Below, in pieces: positions 27,960 to 37,007 of a stretch of 64,000 nt of DNA. The stretch spans positions 558,001 to 622,000 of the forward strand of contig NZ_CP109009.1 of the NCBI RefSeq assembly GCF_036226685.1. Direction: 5' to 3'. Each line of letters opens with the position of its first letter. Position 1 is the first letter of the stretch. The stretch is from Streptomyces sp. NBC_00690. Its GTDB lineage: Bacteria; Actinomycetota; Actinomycetes; Streptomycetales; Streptomycetaceae. The notes under the pieces are model-generated. The model was not told the DNA's origin, ran no database searches, and was given only the letters and a program-made list of their open reading frames with translations. Position numbers and translations under genes: made by a program.

Positions 27960-28426
27960 GCTTCATCCTCCCTCTCCCTGACCACCGCCACTGCCGTTTT
28001 CCGGACAGGTCCCACTGTAGTGATGGTCTGGTGTGGCCCGTTCGAACGCGATCCCTTCATGGGGAACCGCCCTGGGGCTCCGGCATGGGGGCCGGAGGGA
28101 GGGCAGGCGGCCACCATCAGGGCAGGTTTCATAAGTGATCGTTGACGCACAAGAGTTGATCGTATGGTCCGACGGCGTGCCTTCGCACACGAGAAGGGTA
28201 ATTGCCATCCCTCTCCTGCGTCCTTGGGCTATGGGGCTCCTCCCTCGTGACCGGGCGGCGGGGTGGGGGCTCGCTCCGCGGCCCCCGCGTAGGGGCAAGG
28301 GGTCGACTCTGGGCGGACAGGGGCAGCTCTGGGTCCGCGCCGGAGGCCGGGGCAGGGCGGGTTGGGTTGGGTTGGGCCTGGGTCGCGTCGCACCGGAGCA
28401 GGACAGAAATGCCCAACGTTGGGTGG
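27960..28426. other. Intergenic region with G-quadruplex motif
   Basis: 467 bases without a credible gene. The only clear structure is the G-run array at 28359-28376. Confidence 0.5.
28359..28376 (+). other. G-quadruplex-forming motif
   Basis: GGGTTGGGTTGGGTTGGG has four G3 runs with 2-base loops, a canonical two-spacer quadruplex. It lies 50 bases beyond the 3' end of the epimerase gene; the G-rich strand is the plus strand, so the epimerase transcript would carry the C-rich copy. Confidence 0.6.
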
Positions 28427-29293
28427 CTACTTGCCGGCGAATCCCGTGCGCCACGTGGGGTGTTCGGGGCGCCAGCCACGGGAGCGGGCCAGGTGGTGCG
28501 TGGCACCTCGGGCCCATGGCTGCCGTCCGGGCACGGGGGTTGGCGCGGGCACTCCGAGGGAGGCGGCCAGCAGCGGGAGCCACTCGCGGGCCTCGGCCGG
28601 TTCATCGTCCACGATGTTGACCGGTCCGCCAGGCCAGTCGACGGCGGCCACCGCCGCACGGGCCGCATCGGCGACATGGAGGAACGAACTGATGGAGCGG
28701 TCGGCTTCAACGCTGCCCAGAAAACGGGCGGTCGGGTCACCGGACAAGGCGGCGGCTACGGGGCCGTCGGGCGCGTACCACGTGCCAGGGCCGTAGAGGA
28801 TTCCGTAGCGCAGCACAACCGCCGTACCGAGTTCTGCCACCGTCTCCTCAAGAGCCCTGACGCCGGCCACCATGCCCCCGCGGGGCTGCTCGGCGCTGTG
28901 GTCGAGGGGCACGGACTCATCCGCGGGGGCCTCTCCGGGGGCGTAAGCCCAGGCGATGGACTGGGCGACGATGCGCTGTACGCCAGCGGCGCGCGCTGCA
29001 TCCACGAGATGACGGGTGCCGAGGACACGCAGTCGACTGTTGGCAGCGCCATCGACACCTGAGAGATCGGTCAACTGATGCATGACCACGTCGGGTTGGG
29101 CTGCCACGAGGGCCCGGCGGAGCCCTGGGCTGTCCAGAGCGTCGACGGCTACGGCTGCCGCTCCCTGTCGTCGGATCCGTTCGACCCCGGCCGAGGTCCT
29201 TGAGATGCCGGTGACCTCGTGCCCGGCGTCCAGAAGCATCGGGAGGAGGAGCCGGCCGACTGCTCCGGTGGCGCCCGCGACGAAGATTCGCAT
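28427..29293 (-). CDS. NAD(P)-dependent epimerase/reductase, extended SDR
   Basis: A 288-residue extended short-chain dehydrogenase. It begins MRIFVAGATGAVGRLLLPML with the GATGAVG dinucleotide motif of atypical SDRs. VVMHQLTDLSG follows, the active-site region has IAWAYAPG in place of a clear YxxxK, and the YGILYGPGTWY and SSFLHVADAARA strands are typical of sugar epimerase or NmrA-like relatives. Without an obvious YxxxK it may be a binding protein or a weak reductase. The ribosome binding site is poor. It is upstream of no same-strand partner within 450 bases; the repeat desert lies to its right. Confidence 0.85.
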   Translation of the reverse strand: MRIFVAGATGAVGRLLLPMLLDAGHEVTGISRTSAGVERIRRQGAAAVAVDALDSPGLRRALVAAQPDVVMHQLTDLSGVDGAANSRLRVLGTRHLVDAARAAGVQRIVAQSIAWAYAPGEAPADESVPLDHSAEQPRGGMVAGVRALEETVAELGTAVVLRYGILYGPGTWYAPDGPVAAALSGDPTARFLGSVEADRSISSFLHVADAARAAVAAVDWPGGPVNIVDDEPAEAREWLPLLAASLGVPAPTPVPGRQPWARGATHHLARSRGWRPEHPTWRTGFAGK

Positions 29294-29424
29294 GAGGTAT
29301 TCGTTTCTTGGGTGGTGGGTGGGGGGCTGGTGGTGGGGTCCAGGGTAGGGGGTGCGGGGTGGTGGGGCTCGGTAGGTTCCGGGTGAGGTCTTGCTGTGAG
29401 TTCAGCCCTGGGGGCGGGGGGCAG

Positions 29425-29550
29425 TCCTCGAACGCCGGACGGGCTGAGGTGGTCCGAGGCTGCGGGGTTTGGCTTGTCCGGGTGAGACCCGTGCCTGGGT
29501 TTCCGCCCTGGGGGGGTGGCGGGGTTCCGTCCTCAAGCGCCGGACGGGCT
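29425..29550. repeat. Two copies of a dispersed Streptomyces intergenic element
   Basis: TCCTCGAACGCCGGACGGGC at 29425 and TCCTCAAGCGCCGGACGGGC at 29530 differ at two bases and lie about 105 bases apart. Elements with the core GCCGGACGGGCTG recur between genes in many Streptomyces genomes (recalled knowledge). Confidence 0.6.
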
Positions 29551-29813
29551 GGGGTGGGGCGGGTGGCGCTTGTGTTGTGGGCTTGGCCTTGGGGGGCGGG
29601 GCCTTGGGTGGTCCGGCTGGGGTTTGGGTGGGGTGCGGGTGGTGGGGGTGCTTTCGGGCGTGACTCCTCAGCGCCGGCGGCCAGCGGCTGATCCGTCCAT
29701 GGCGGCTCTGAAGCCGCCGACGCTTCCGGGGACACCCCCTGCGCGCCCCCAATACCGCAACCAGGCATACCTGGCCCTGTCCAAGGGTTGAGCTCAGGGT
29801 GGGATGTCCCCCC

Positions 29814-30110
29814 GGGTCGTGGCTCAAGCTCGGGACCGAGCAGGAATCAGGTTCCGGGGTGGAGCCGGATGTGCCCCCCAGTGCCGCAACCAGCTCTGCT
29901 TGCCCCTGGCCCTGTCCATGGGGTGCGCCTTGGTGGGGAGTGTCCCCCGGGTCGTGGCTCAAGCTCGGGACCGAGCAGGAATCAGGTTCCGGGGTGGAGC
30001 CGGATGTGCCCCCCAGTGCCGCAACCAGCTCTGCTTGCCCCTGGCCCTGTCCATGGGGTGAGCCTTGGTGGGGAGTGTCCCCCGGGCCGTGGATCACGCT
30101 CAGGGGTGGA
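29814..30110. repeat. 135-bp tandem repeat array
   Basis: Unit one is 29814-29948 and unit two 29949-30083; they are nearly identical. A third copy begins at 30084 but degenerates after about 25 bases, and a diverged partial copy precedes unit one from about 29740 (ATACCGCAACCAG, GGCCCTGTCCA). Each unit contains TCAAGCTCGGGACCGAGCAG and TGCCGCAACCAGCTCTGC. Confidence 0.85.
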
Positions 30111-30258
30111 GTGGGGCTCCGGGGCCGGAGTCAGGCATCAGTTGGGGTCTGATGCTCCTCGGGCAGTCCGAGGGCGAGGTCGTGCCGTGGAGAGCCGTCG
30201 GTTCGGGTTACCGCAGCATTGATTCGTCGGCGGGTCAGTTGGCGAGGATACGGAGGCT

Positions 30259-30861
30259 TCAGCCGGTGGGCGAGTTGCCGAGCCAGTAGAGCGCAATGTC
30301 GATTTCGCGTGCGGTCCAGTCCACCGCCAGTGGATCGCGCTGGGCGAGGAGTTGGTCAAGGAGGTGGAGATAACGACCGTACCGCCCAGGGGTGTTGGTC
30401 AAGTTCAGTCCCAGTGCGGTCAAGGCGTGGTGGGCGCGCCGGTCGTAGACCGCCATGCGGTGGGGTGCTGCCGCGGTGAGCAGCGTGGAGGCCAGGGCGT
30501 CGCCGCTTCTGCACCCCGGCAGCTCCCACACGACGCTTCGCCCCTTGCGGGCCGCTTCCGCGCGGGAGAGTGTCGAGTCACGGACCGCTTCCATGGCCGT
30601 CCGGGTGATGGAACGTATCTGGGCGTCCGGCAGCGCCATCAGTTCGGCCATCCACGGGGTGCGGGCGGAGAGGCGCTTCCAGGCGACCAGTGCCCCGATG
30701 TCGACCTTTCCGAGGCTTCCGGAATCCTCTGCCCGCTGCGCCACCTCCCACAGGACCTCGTCGTAGGCGGGTGAGACCGCGGCCTGGTAGGCCCTGTGGG
30801 CATCGAGGAGAGCGGGCCAGACACGGCTGGCGTCGGCAGCGGTCACCGGTGTCGATTCCAT
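30259..30861 (-). CDS. Hypothetical helical protein, HhH-glycosylase-like segment
   Basis: A 200-residue all-helical, soluble protein. The middle segment WELPGCRSGDALASTLLTAAAPHRMAVYDRRAHHALTALGL resembles the helix-hairpin-helix segment of DNA-glycosylase-like folds: a PG hairpin, small residues, then a D-x-R-A helix. No catalytic Lys/Asp pair can be confirmed. Other parts (PWMAELMALPDAQIRSITRTAMEAVRD) are plain amphipathic helices. There is no clear ribosome binding site at the ATG. It ends at the edge of the repeat desert; the WGR protein gene ends at 30975, upstream on the same strand, so the two could be co-transcribed. Function not assigned. Confidence 0.6.
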   Translation of the reverse strand: MESTPVTAADASRVWPALLDAHRAYQAAVSPAYDEVLWEVAQRAEDSGSLGKVDIGALVAWKRLSARTPWMAELMALPDAQIRSITRTAMEAVRDSTLSRAEAARKGRSVVWELPGCRSGDALASTLLTAAAPHRMAVYDRRAHHALTALGLNLTNTPGRYGRYLHLLDQLLAQRDPLAVDWTAREIDIALYWLGNSPTG

Positions 30862-30974
30862 GACTCTGTTTATCAGTCAATCGCTTGCCGTGGCCGTGGT
30901 CCTCCCAAGCCGGGGATCGGTCCAGGCGCGTGGGCAAGACACCAACGCCCGGCGCCCCGAGGCGGGGTCCTGAC

Positions 30975-32414
30975 TCACACCAGCCGGCGTATCTCGCCGC
31001 GCACCCGGTAGAAACCGCCCGACGCGGGGTGCAGGGCGTCAACCACATAGCGGGCACCCGCCTCCCTGATGCCGCGGGGGAACTGTACGTTCCACGAGGG
31101 CTCGAACCCCTCGGAGACCACGTGCACACGCATCCGGCCCGACTCCTGGATGCACTCCACCACCACTCCACCCGCCGGTGCCACCGTCACCGTGGCCACC
31201 GCCGTCGGTGAGGCCGCCGGAGTGTAGGTGGGCAGCGCGGCAGCGGACTTGATGTCCCGGGCCACGGGGACCGTGCCCTGTTGCGCCGCCGCGATCGCCG
31301 CGTCACTGGCGTCGACACAGACGAGGGAGCCATCGGTGGTGACCATGTAGAGGCGTCCGTCGAGGTACTGCATGGACAGCGCCGAGCCGCCTCCCGTCCC
31401 CAGCTTCCACAGTCGATTGCCTGCCGCGTCGAAGCAGTACACCGACGAGGAGGAGTCACCGGCGAAGACATAGGCGCCGTCAGGCGCCGTGGCGCAGGAG
31501 TACACCGAGGCGTCGCAGCGGTAGGTCGCCTCGATCGTGCCGTTCGTCTTGGAGAGGCGCTGGACCACATGACGGCTGGTGCCTGCGTACACCGAGTTCT
31601 GCTCCTGCCAGCCGAACAGGACGGAGCCGGTGGTGGGGGTGTGCCACAGTTCGCCGTTGCCGTGGGGCGCGTAGGCCGTGACGCCCTTGCCGTGACCGTG
31701 GTAGACGCCGCGGTCGTCGGCTCGGACCATCCAGCCGTAGGGACCTGCGGAGGTGCGTGACCACTGGTACTCGTCCTCGTGGTCGATCACGTTCAACCCG
31801 CCTCGGGCATCCGAGACGTTGAGCACTCCCTCACGGATGTCCAGCCAGAAGATGTCGACGTCGGCGGCGATGTCGTACGCGGCGAACGGAAGCTTGGACG
31901 ACAGGTCGTACACCGTGCCGTTGTCACAGCCGGCGTAGATCCAGAAGTCATCGGCGACCAGGCACTTGACGCCGTCCGGCAGGGAGTACTTGGCGAGCAC
32001 CTCACCGCTGTGGCTGACCGTGTACACATCGCCCGCCTGGTTGCCCACCCAGCAGCGATCCTCGTCGATGTGGATGCCGAAGGCAGCGGATCCCGTGCGA
32101 AAGCGCCACAGCACGGGGGCGACCGAGCGCGCGGTGGAGGGGGCCGAGGTGACCTGGCGGCGGGTGACCGCGCGGGCCGCCCGCTGGCCCTGGACCGCGG
32201 GGGCGTACCCCTTGCGGACCTTCTCCCCCACCTTCTTGGCCGCTGCGGCCCGGGCCTTGTCCACCGTGGGGAACGTGGAGACCTGGGACTGCCCCTGCGC
32301 ACCGATGCGTCCGTAGCGCACTGAAACGACCGTGTCGTCCACGGTCACCTCGTAGAACTTGTGCGCTCCTTCGCCGTCCTGCGACAGCTCCAGATACGTC
32401 GTGGTACGAGACAC
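30975..32414 (-). CDS. WGR domain and beta-propeller protein
   Basis: A 479-residue protein starting at GTG, seven bases after GGGGAGGAG. Residues 1-80 form a WGR-type domain (TTTYLELSQDGEGAHKFYEV, then RYGRIGAQGQ, where Tyr replaces the Trp). Such domains in PARP enzymes and some bacterial proteins bind nucleic-acid ends. Residues about 105-400 are repeated PQQ/WD-like blades (NQAGDVYTVSHSGEVLAKYSLPDG, DGSLVCVDASD) that fit one beta-propeller. A Pro/Ala linker leads to a C-terminal beta-rich module of about 70 residues (FEPSWNVQFPRGIREAGARY). There is no signal peptide, so it is cytoplasmic. No catalytic site seen. Confidence 0.75.
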   Translation of the reverse strand: MSRTTTYLELSQDGEGAHKFYEVTVDDTVVSVRYGRIGAQGQSQVSTFPTVDKARAAAAKKVGEKVRKGYAPAVQGQRAARAVTRRQVTSAPSTARSVAPVLWRFRTGSAAFGIHIDEDRCWVGNQAGDVYTVSHSGEVLAKYSLPDGVKCLVADDFWIYAGCDNGTVYDLSSKLPFAAYDIAADVDIFWLDIREGVLNVSDARGGLNVIDHEDEYQWSRTSAGPYGWMVRADDRGVYHGHGKGVTAYAPHGNGELWHTPTTGSVLFGWQEQNSVYAGTSRHVVQRLSKTNGTIEATYRCDASVYSCATAPDGAYVFAGDSSSSVYCFDAAGNRLWKLGTGGGSALSMQYLDGRLYMVTTDGSLVCVDASDAAIAAAQQGTVPVARDIKSAAALPTYTPAASPTAVATVTVAPAGGVVVECIQESGRMRVHVVSEGFEPSWNVQFPRGIREAGARYVVDALHPASGGFYRVRGEIRRLV

Positions 32415-32620
32415 AGCAGACTCCTCCCCTGGGTGGAACCGACGGCCTGGTCCGCCGGTTCCCACTGCTGACGACATTATGGGGCGGCACTGACATCGAC
32501 GTTCTTAGCCGGCCTGGGACCCTGGCCCTTCCCATGGTTCGCGCAGGTCAGAGAGGCGCCGGCTCGGACACTGCCCCTGCGCCGGTGGACTGTTCGGCAC
32601 GCAGCCGGTGGATGCCGCGG

Positions 32621-33481
32621 CTACGACCAGTCCTTGCGTATGCCGTACAGGGCGTCCTTGGTGCGCCTGGGCGGGGTGGCCCTGATGACCATCTGGTCCA
32701 GGACCTCGCGGTAGACGGACACCTCGGCCATCTCCTCTATGTAGGAGGAGCGGGTCAGGCTCTCGCAGTAGATGACGTCGGGAAAGTCGAATCCGTCGAA
32801 GCGGAAGAGTGCGAACGGTCCGTAGGCGCCGGGGTGGGCTCCGGCCCGGAACTCGGCCAGTTGCAGCGCGACATGGGGCATGTCGCAGGTGTCCAGGAGA
32901 CGATCGATCTGCCCCTTCATAATGGCAGCGTCACCGACGGGTCGCCGAAGGACCGTTTCATCCATCACCACCCACAGCTTGGGGGCGTCCGTGCGCTCCA
33001 GCACCAACTGGCGCTCCTGGCGCAGCGCGATACGTCGGTCCAACTCACGTTGGTCCACTCGGGGGAAGCCCAGGCGCAGAACTGCACGGGCGTAGTCCTC
33101 GGTCTGCACGAGGCCGGGAACGAAGTGCGGTTCGTAGGTCCTGATCTGGGCGGCGGACGCCTCCAGACTGACGTAGAGGCTGAAGACGTCGGGAAGCACA
33201 TCGCGGTACTTCTGCCACCATCCGGAGACGTTGGCCTTCTCACTGAGATCGAGGAACTCTCGCTTCTCCTTCTCGGTGACGCCGTAGAGGTCGAGCATGG
33301 CGGCGACGGTCACGTACTTCAGTGCGACCTCGGCCCGCTCGATCCGTGTGACGGTGGTGTGCGCCTGGCGTAGGTGCCGCCCGGCCTGCTGTGCGGTCAT
33401 CCCGGCGGCTCTGCGGAGCTTTTGGAGCCGTCTGCCGAGCACCATCTGCAGGACCGTGGGAGCGGACCTCGGCTCGCTCAC
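32621..33481 (-). CDS. XRE family regulator with DUF5753 domain
   Basis: A 286-residue regulator. Residues about 12-65 are a lambda-repressor-like helix-turn-helix (LGRRLQKLRRAAGMTAQQAG). The rest is DUF5753 (YEPHFVPGLVQTEDYARAVL, RQERQLVLERTDAPKLWVV, DVIYCESLTRSSYIEE), the large Streptomyces BldB/WhiJ-associated class. GTG 33481 lies eight bases after GGGGAGG; a GTG at 33487 is also in frame but too close. Such genes usually sit beside a small DUF397 gene; none is visible here. The divergent 66-codon gene at 33749 is the only small neighbour. Confidence 0.9.
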   Translation of the reverse strand: MSEPRSAPTVLQMVLGRRLQKLRRAAGMTAQQAGRHLRQAHTTVTRIERAEVALKYVTVAAMLDLYGVTEKEKREFLDLSEKANVSGWWQKYRDVLPDVFSLYVSLEASAAQIRTYEPHFVPGLVQTEDYARAVLRLGFPRVDQRELDRRIALRQERQLVLERTDAPKLWVVMDETVLRRPVGDAAIMKGQIDRLLDTCDMPHVALQLAEFRAGAHPGAYGPFALFRFDGFDFPDVIYCESLTRSSYIEEMAEVSVYREVLDQMVIRATPPRRTKDALYGIRKDWS

Positions 33482-33748
33482 TCCCACAACCTCCCCTGTT
33501 CATGGCCCCTTTGGGGAGCAGTGTGCCACGGGTCGGCCGGGGTGGCCGCTGTCCGGCAAGCATCCTTGCCAACCGGACAGAATTTGCTTCTGCGAACAAA
33601 GGCGGACAGGGGGCAACGCCCACCGACCCAACCCGCCACCCAGGGTGCCAACGGGAAGAAGAGTGGCGTCCGTCTGCCGGACCCGCGACCGAAGCGGGCG
33701 CCCACACCGTAGACTCGGCAGCTGCTCCCGGCCACGGGAGCTGGACTC

Positions 33749-33949
33749 GTGTGCGGAGAGGACTGGTTGGCCGTGTGGCAGGAGGCGCCGATCTACGACC
33801 GGCTCATAGGGGAGCTCGGTGATGTGCCTACCCAGGTCCGCCGAGAGGCCGAGCGAGTGCTGCGGGAGCTGGAGCAGGTGATGCGTATGGCGACACCACT
33901 GTCCGGTGGGCTGCCGCAGCAGATGTGGCCGCAGCCGCCTCGGCAGTGA
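33749..33949 (+). CDS. Small hypothetical protein
   Basis: A 66-residue protein from GTG. The core WQEAPIYDRLIGELGDVPTQVRREAERVLRELEQVM is a charged amphipathic helix pair, and the tail is Pro/Gln-rich. The start could be this GTG (GGGAGC upstream) or the one at 33773. I believe similar short proteins occur widely in Streptomyces, but the function is unknown. It is divergent from the XRE/DUF5753 regulator and followed by two hairpins. Confidence 0.6.
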   Translation: MCGEDWLAVWQEAPIYDRLIGELGDVPTQVRREAERVLRELEQVMRMATPLSGGLPQQMWPQPPRQ

Positions 33950-34398
33950 GGCCGGTCGCATCCAACGATTGAACCGGGCACACCGCCCGGTTCCCCTGAC
34001 GTACGGTGCTGTGGCCGGGCGGCTCCTTCGGGCCGCCCGCCGCCTCGTTCCCGGTGGTGCCGTGTCCAGGTGCTGAGCTCCGCCGCTCCCTTTTCCTGCG
34101 GGGCGGTTCTGTTGCAGCTCGCACCCATCGGAGGCCCTCGTTCCGGGCCGGCTGGCCAACGGCTGCCACCTCACTCCCCGAGCCGGTTCGCAGCCTTCGC
34201 TGCAGCGGCCTGCGGTAACAGCCGCCGGTCGCGCGGCGCCGCGTCTGCACCCAACGCCTTGAGTGTTCGGAGCGGCGGTGAGCCTTCCGCAGCAGCAGTA
34301 CCTTTTTCGATGCTCAGACAGGAATAGCTTCATCATCTTCCATTCATCGGCACCCGACTGCCAGCATCGGCGCACGTCACCGCGTGAGGGAGAATCCG
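33950..34398. other. Intergenic region with two hairpins
   Basis: 449 bases without a gene. Hairpins at 33971-33993 and 34016-34039 close the small gene; the right-hand part must hold the promoter of the amino-acid transporter operon (AT-rich around 34295-34350). Confidence 0.5.
33971..33993 (+). terminator. Hairpin after small gene
   Basis: GAACCGGGC/GCCCGGTTC, 9-bp stem and 5-base loop, starting 22 bases past the stop at 33949. A second stem, CGGGCGGC/GCCGCCCG at 34016-34039, follows. Confidence 0.65.
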
Positions 34399-35280
34399 AT
34401 GAGAAGTCTCAGACGTCTGAGCTGTGTGTCCGCACTGTTGGCGGTCGCGCTCGCGACCACCGCCTGCGGGCGCTCCGATGCGGGCAGCGCCCCATCGGGG
34501 GACAAGTCGGCCGCAGCGGGCAAGTCGGCGTCCGACCTGCTCCCCGCCGACTTCAAGAAGAACGGCACACTGCGGGTGGCGACCGCCGTCGGCTACCCAC
34601 CCATGGAGATGTACAAGCCGGGGACGACCGAGCTCACCGGGGTCGACCCGGACCTAGCCAAGGCCGTCGCGGATCGACTCGGACTCAAGCTCCAGCTCAC
34701 CAACGCCTCGTTCGACGGGCTCATCCCCGGGCTGAAGTCCGGGCGGTTCGACCTGGTGATGTCGTCCATGACGGACAGCGCCCAACGCCGACAGGCCGTC
34801 GACTTCGTCGACTACTTCCGCACGGGTGGCGTGATCATGACCAAGAGCGGCAACCCGGAGGGCATCAAGACCCTTGGGGACCTGTGCGGCAAGTCGGTCG
34901 TCCTCGCCAAGGGCAGCTCGAACCTGGACATCGGTCAGCAACAGAACACGAAGTGCAGCGAGAAAATGCGGATCTCCCAGAGCGAGGACGCACCCACCGG
35001 TCTGCTCCAGTTGGAGAGCGGGCGGGCGGTCGCCACCATCGTCGACTACCCCGTCGCCCAGATGTTCGCCGAGAAGAACAAGGCGTACGAGGTCATCCCC
35101 ACGCAGTACGGAGCGGCTCCCTGGGGCATCGCCGTCGCCAAGGACCAGAGCGGGCTGCGTGACGCCGTACAGAAGGCCCTCCAGGACCTGATCGACGACG
35201 GCGGCTACAAGAAGATCCTCGACTCCTACGGTGTCGCGGGCAGTGCCGTGCCCAAGGCCACCATCAACGACGGGCAGTGA
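34399..35280 (+). CDS. Amino-acid ABC transporter substrate-binding lipoprotein
   Basis: A 293-residue lipoprotein with a signal peptide ending in a lipobox (LATTAC near residue 22). The mature part is SBP_bac_3 (cluster 3): [38 protein letters not shown] and [20 protein letters not shown] are the family's ligand-pocket blocks. The ATG at 34399 is chosen because GGGAG stands seven bases upstream. It begins a five-gene operon with overlapping stops and starts. The ligand would be a polar amino acid or derivative; the downstream deacylase suggests D-amino-acid-containing compounds. Confidence 0.9.
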   Translation: MRSLRRLSCVSALLAVALATTACGRSDAGSAPSGDKSAAAGKSASDLLPADFKKNGTLRVATAVGYPPMEMYKPGTTELTGVDPDLAKAVADRLGLKLQLTNASFDGLIPGLKSGRFDLVMSSMTDSAQRRQAVDFVDYFRTGGVIMTKSGNPEGIKTLGDLCGKSVVLAKGSSNLDIGQQQNTKCSEKMRISQSEDAPTGLLQLESGRAVATIVDYPVAQMFAEKNKAYEVIPTQYGAAPWGIAVAKDQSGLRDAVQKALQDLIDDGGYKKILDSYGVAGSAVPKATINDGQ

Positions 35281-35286
35281 GTTCCG

Positions 35287-36237
35287 GTGAACACCGACAC
35301 ATCCGACGTCAAGAAGACCGGCGGGGGCGTCATCGGCGAAGATCCGGACGATCTCTCGTTGCGGGTGACGCGCCGCCCCCGGCCCGGGCGGTGGGTCGCC
35401 GTGGCCGCCGCCGCCCTGTTCACGGTGTGGCTCGCCTACACCGTGATCATCAATCCCAATCTGCACTGGGACGTCATCGCGGAGTACCAGTTCGACGGTG
35501 TGATCCTCAAAGGTCTGTGGGTGACGATCCAGCTCACCCTGATCTCCATGGTCGTGGGCATCGTGATCGGTGTCCTCATCGCGGTGATGCAGCTCTCGCA
35601 GAGCCCGGTCCTTCGGATCACGGCGAGCGCCTATACCTGGTTCTTCCGGGGCACGCCGCTGCTCGTCCAGCTCATCTTCTGGTTCAACCTCGCCCTCCTG
35701 TTCCCGGTGATCAGCATCGGCATACCGTTCGACGGGCCCAAGCTCGTCGAGTGGCAGACGAACGCGGTCATCACAGGATTCGTCGCGGCGCTGCTCGGCC
35801 TCTCGATCAACGAGGGCGCCTACATGGCGGAGATCGTGCGGGCCGGCATCCAGAGCGTGGACCCCGGTCAGCGCGAGGCCGGCGAGTCCATCGGCATGTC
35901 GAACCGGAAGATCCTCACCCGGGTCATCCTGCCCCAGGCCATGCGGGTCATCATTCCGCCGTTCGGCAACCAGTTCATCTCCATGCTGAAGACGACGTCC
36001 CTCGTCTCGGTCATCGCAGGCTCGGATCTGATGACCGTCTCCCAACACCTGTACCTGGCCAACTTCGAGGTCATCGCCCTGCTGATGGTGGCGTCGATCT
36101 GGTACCTGGTACTCACCACGGTCGCCAGCATCGCCCAGCACTTCATCGAACGCCGGTACAACCCCGGCGCGACACCGGTGCGCCGACGGGTGCTTGCCAA
36201 CCTCAAGCCCGGACGCTCAGCCAAGGGGGCAGCGTGA
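35287..36237 (+). CDS. Amino-acid ABC transporter permease
   Basis: A 316-residue inner-membrane permease of the HisMQ/GlnP type. After an acidic cytoplasmic N-terminus, the first helix is at about residues 38-58 and the core helices at 80-270. [15 protein letters not shown] and the EAA loop [24 protein letters not shown] are diagnostic. It starts at GTG, six bases after the binding-protein stop. Only one permease is encoded, so the transporter is probably a homodimer with the ATPase below. Its stop overlaps the next start (GTGA). Confidence 0.92.
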   Translation: MNTDTSDVKKTGGGVIGEDPDDLSLRVTRRPRPGRWVAVAAAALFTVWLAYTVIINPNLHWDVIAEYQFDGVILKGLWVTIQLTLISMVVGIVIGVLIAVMQLSQSPVLRITASAYTWFFRGTPLLVQLIFWFNLALLFPVISIGIPFDGPKLVEWQTNAVITGFVAALLGLSINEGAYMAEIVRAGIQSVDPGQREAGESIGMSNRKILTRVILPQAMRVIIPPFGNQFISMLKTTSLVSVIAGSDLMTVSQHLYLANFEVIALLMVASIWYLVLTTVASIAQHFIERRYNPGATPVRRRVLANLKPGRSAKGAA

Positions 36238-37007
36238 ACGACATCGTCCTGCGAGCCCGCGGGGTCCGCAAGAGGTTCGGCGACATCGAGGTACTGCGAG
36301 GCATCGACCTCGAAGTGCGTACGGGTGAGGTGTTGTGTGTCATCGGCCCCTCGGGGTCGGGCAAGTCCACCTTGCTGAGGTGTTTCAACCACCTGGAGCG
36401 CATCGAGGCCGGTCGCATCTGGGTGGACGGCGAACTCGTCGGCTACGAGCAGCACGGTCCGACGCGAGGAGTGCTGAGGGAACGCCGTCCGCGCGATGTC
36501 CGCAGACAGCGCGAGCGGATCGGCATGGTCTTCCAACGGTTCCACCTCTTTCCGCATCGCACGGCGTTGCAGAACGTGATGGAGGGACCGATCACGGTCA
36601 AGCGCCTCCCCCGGGCCCGTGCCGAACGGCAGGCGGTCGAACTCCTCGACCGGGTCGGGCTCGCGGACCGGGCCGATCACTATCCGGCACAACTCTCCGG
36701 TGGTCAGCAGCAGCGCGTCGCCATAGCCCGGGCCTTGGCGATGGAGCCGACGCTGATGCTCTTCGACGAGCCCACATCGGCCCTCGACCCCGAGTTGGTG
36801 GGCGAGGTCCTCGGGGTCATGCGCGATCTGGCGCGCAGCGGGATGACCATGATCGTGGTCACCCATGAGATGGGCTTCGCCCGCGAGGTGGCGGACCGCG
36901 TCGTCTTCATGGACGAGGGAGCCGTCGTCGAGGCGGGCCGCCCCGACGAGTTGTTCACCGATCCGCGCCACGAGCGCACCCGGGCCTTCCTGTCGACGGT
37001 CCTGTGA
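36234..37007 (+). CDS. Amino-acid ABC transporter ATP-binding protein
   Basis: A 257-residue ATPase of the GlnQ/HisP class that powers polar amino-acid import. Walker A is GPSGSGKST, the signature LSGGQQQR, Walker [15 protein letters not shown], and the H-loop [10 protein letters not shown] 15-residue arginine-rich insertion ([20 protein letters not shown]) precedes the Q-loop [10 protein letters not shown], which is common in this class. It starts at GTG inside the permease stop (GTGA). The following deacylase start overlaps its own stop, so the whole unit is translationally coupled. Confidence 0.95.
   Translation: MNDIVLRARGVRKRFGDIEVLRGIDLEVRTGEVLCVIGPSGSGKSTLLRCFNHLERIEAGRIWVDGELVGYEQHGPTRGVLRERRPRDVRRQRERIGMVFQRFHLFPHRTALQNVMEGPITVKRLPRARAERQAVELLDRVGLADRADHYPAQLSGGQQQRVAIARALAMEPTLMLFDEPTSALDPELVGEVLGVMRDLARSGMTMIVVTHEMGFAREVADRVVFMDEGAVVEAGRPDELFTDPRHERTRAFLSTVL

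Larger units (their letters stand above)
29294..30258. other. Repeat-rich gene desert
   Basis: Nearly 1 kb without a gene I would defend. It begins with a G-rich tract (29310-29360), holds two copies of a dispersed intergenic element (29425-29447, 29530-29550), then a 135-bp tandem array (29814-30083 plus a truncated third unit). Long open frames on both strands follow from base composition and from a unit length divisible by three. Confidence 0.6.

Noticed and set aside
28359..28376. GGGTTG array as a chromosome telomere
   Set aside because: Streptomyces telomeres are palindrome-rich, not short G repeats, and this lies between ordinary genes.
29402..30097. 231-codon minus-strand frame across the tandem repeats
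   Set aside because: Openness follows from GC-rich composition and the 135-bp unit length; no ribosome binding site, and other frames are open as well.
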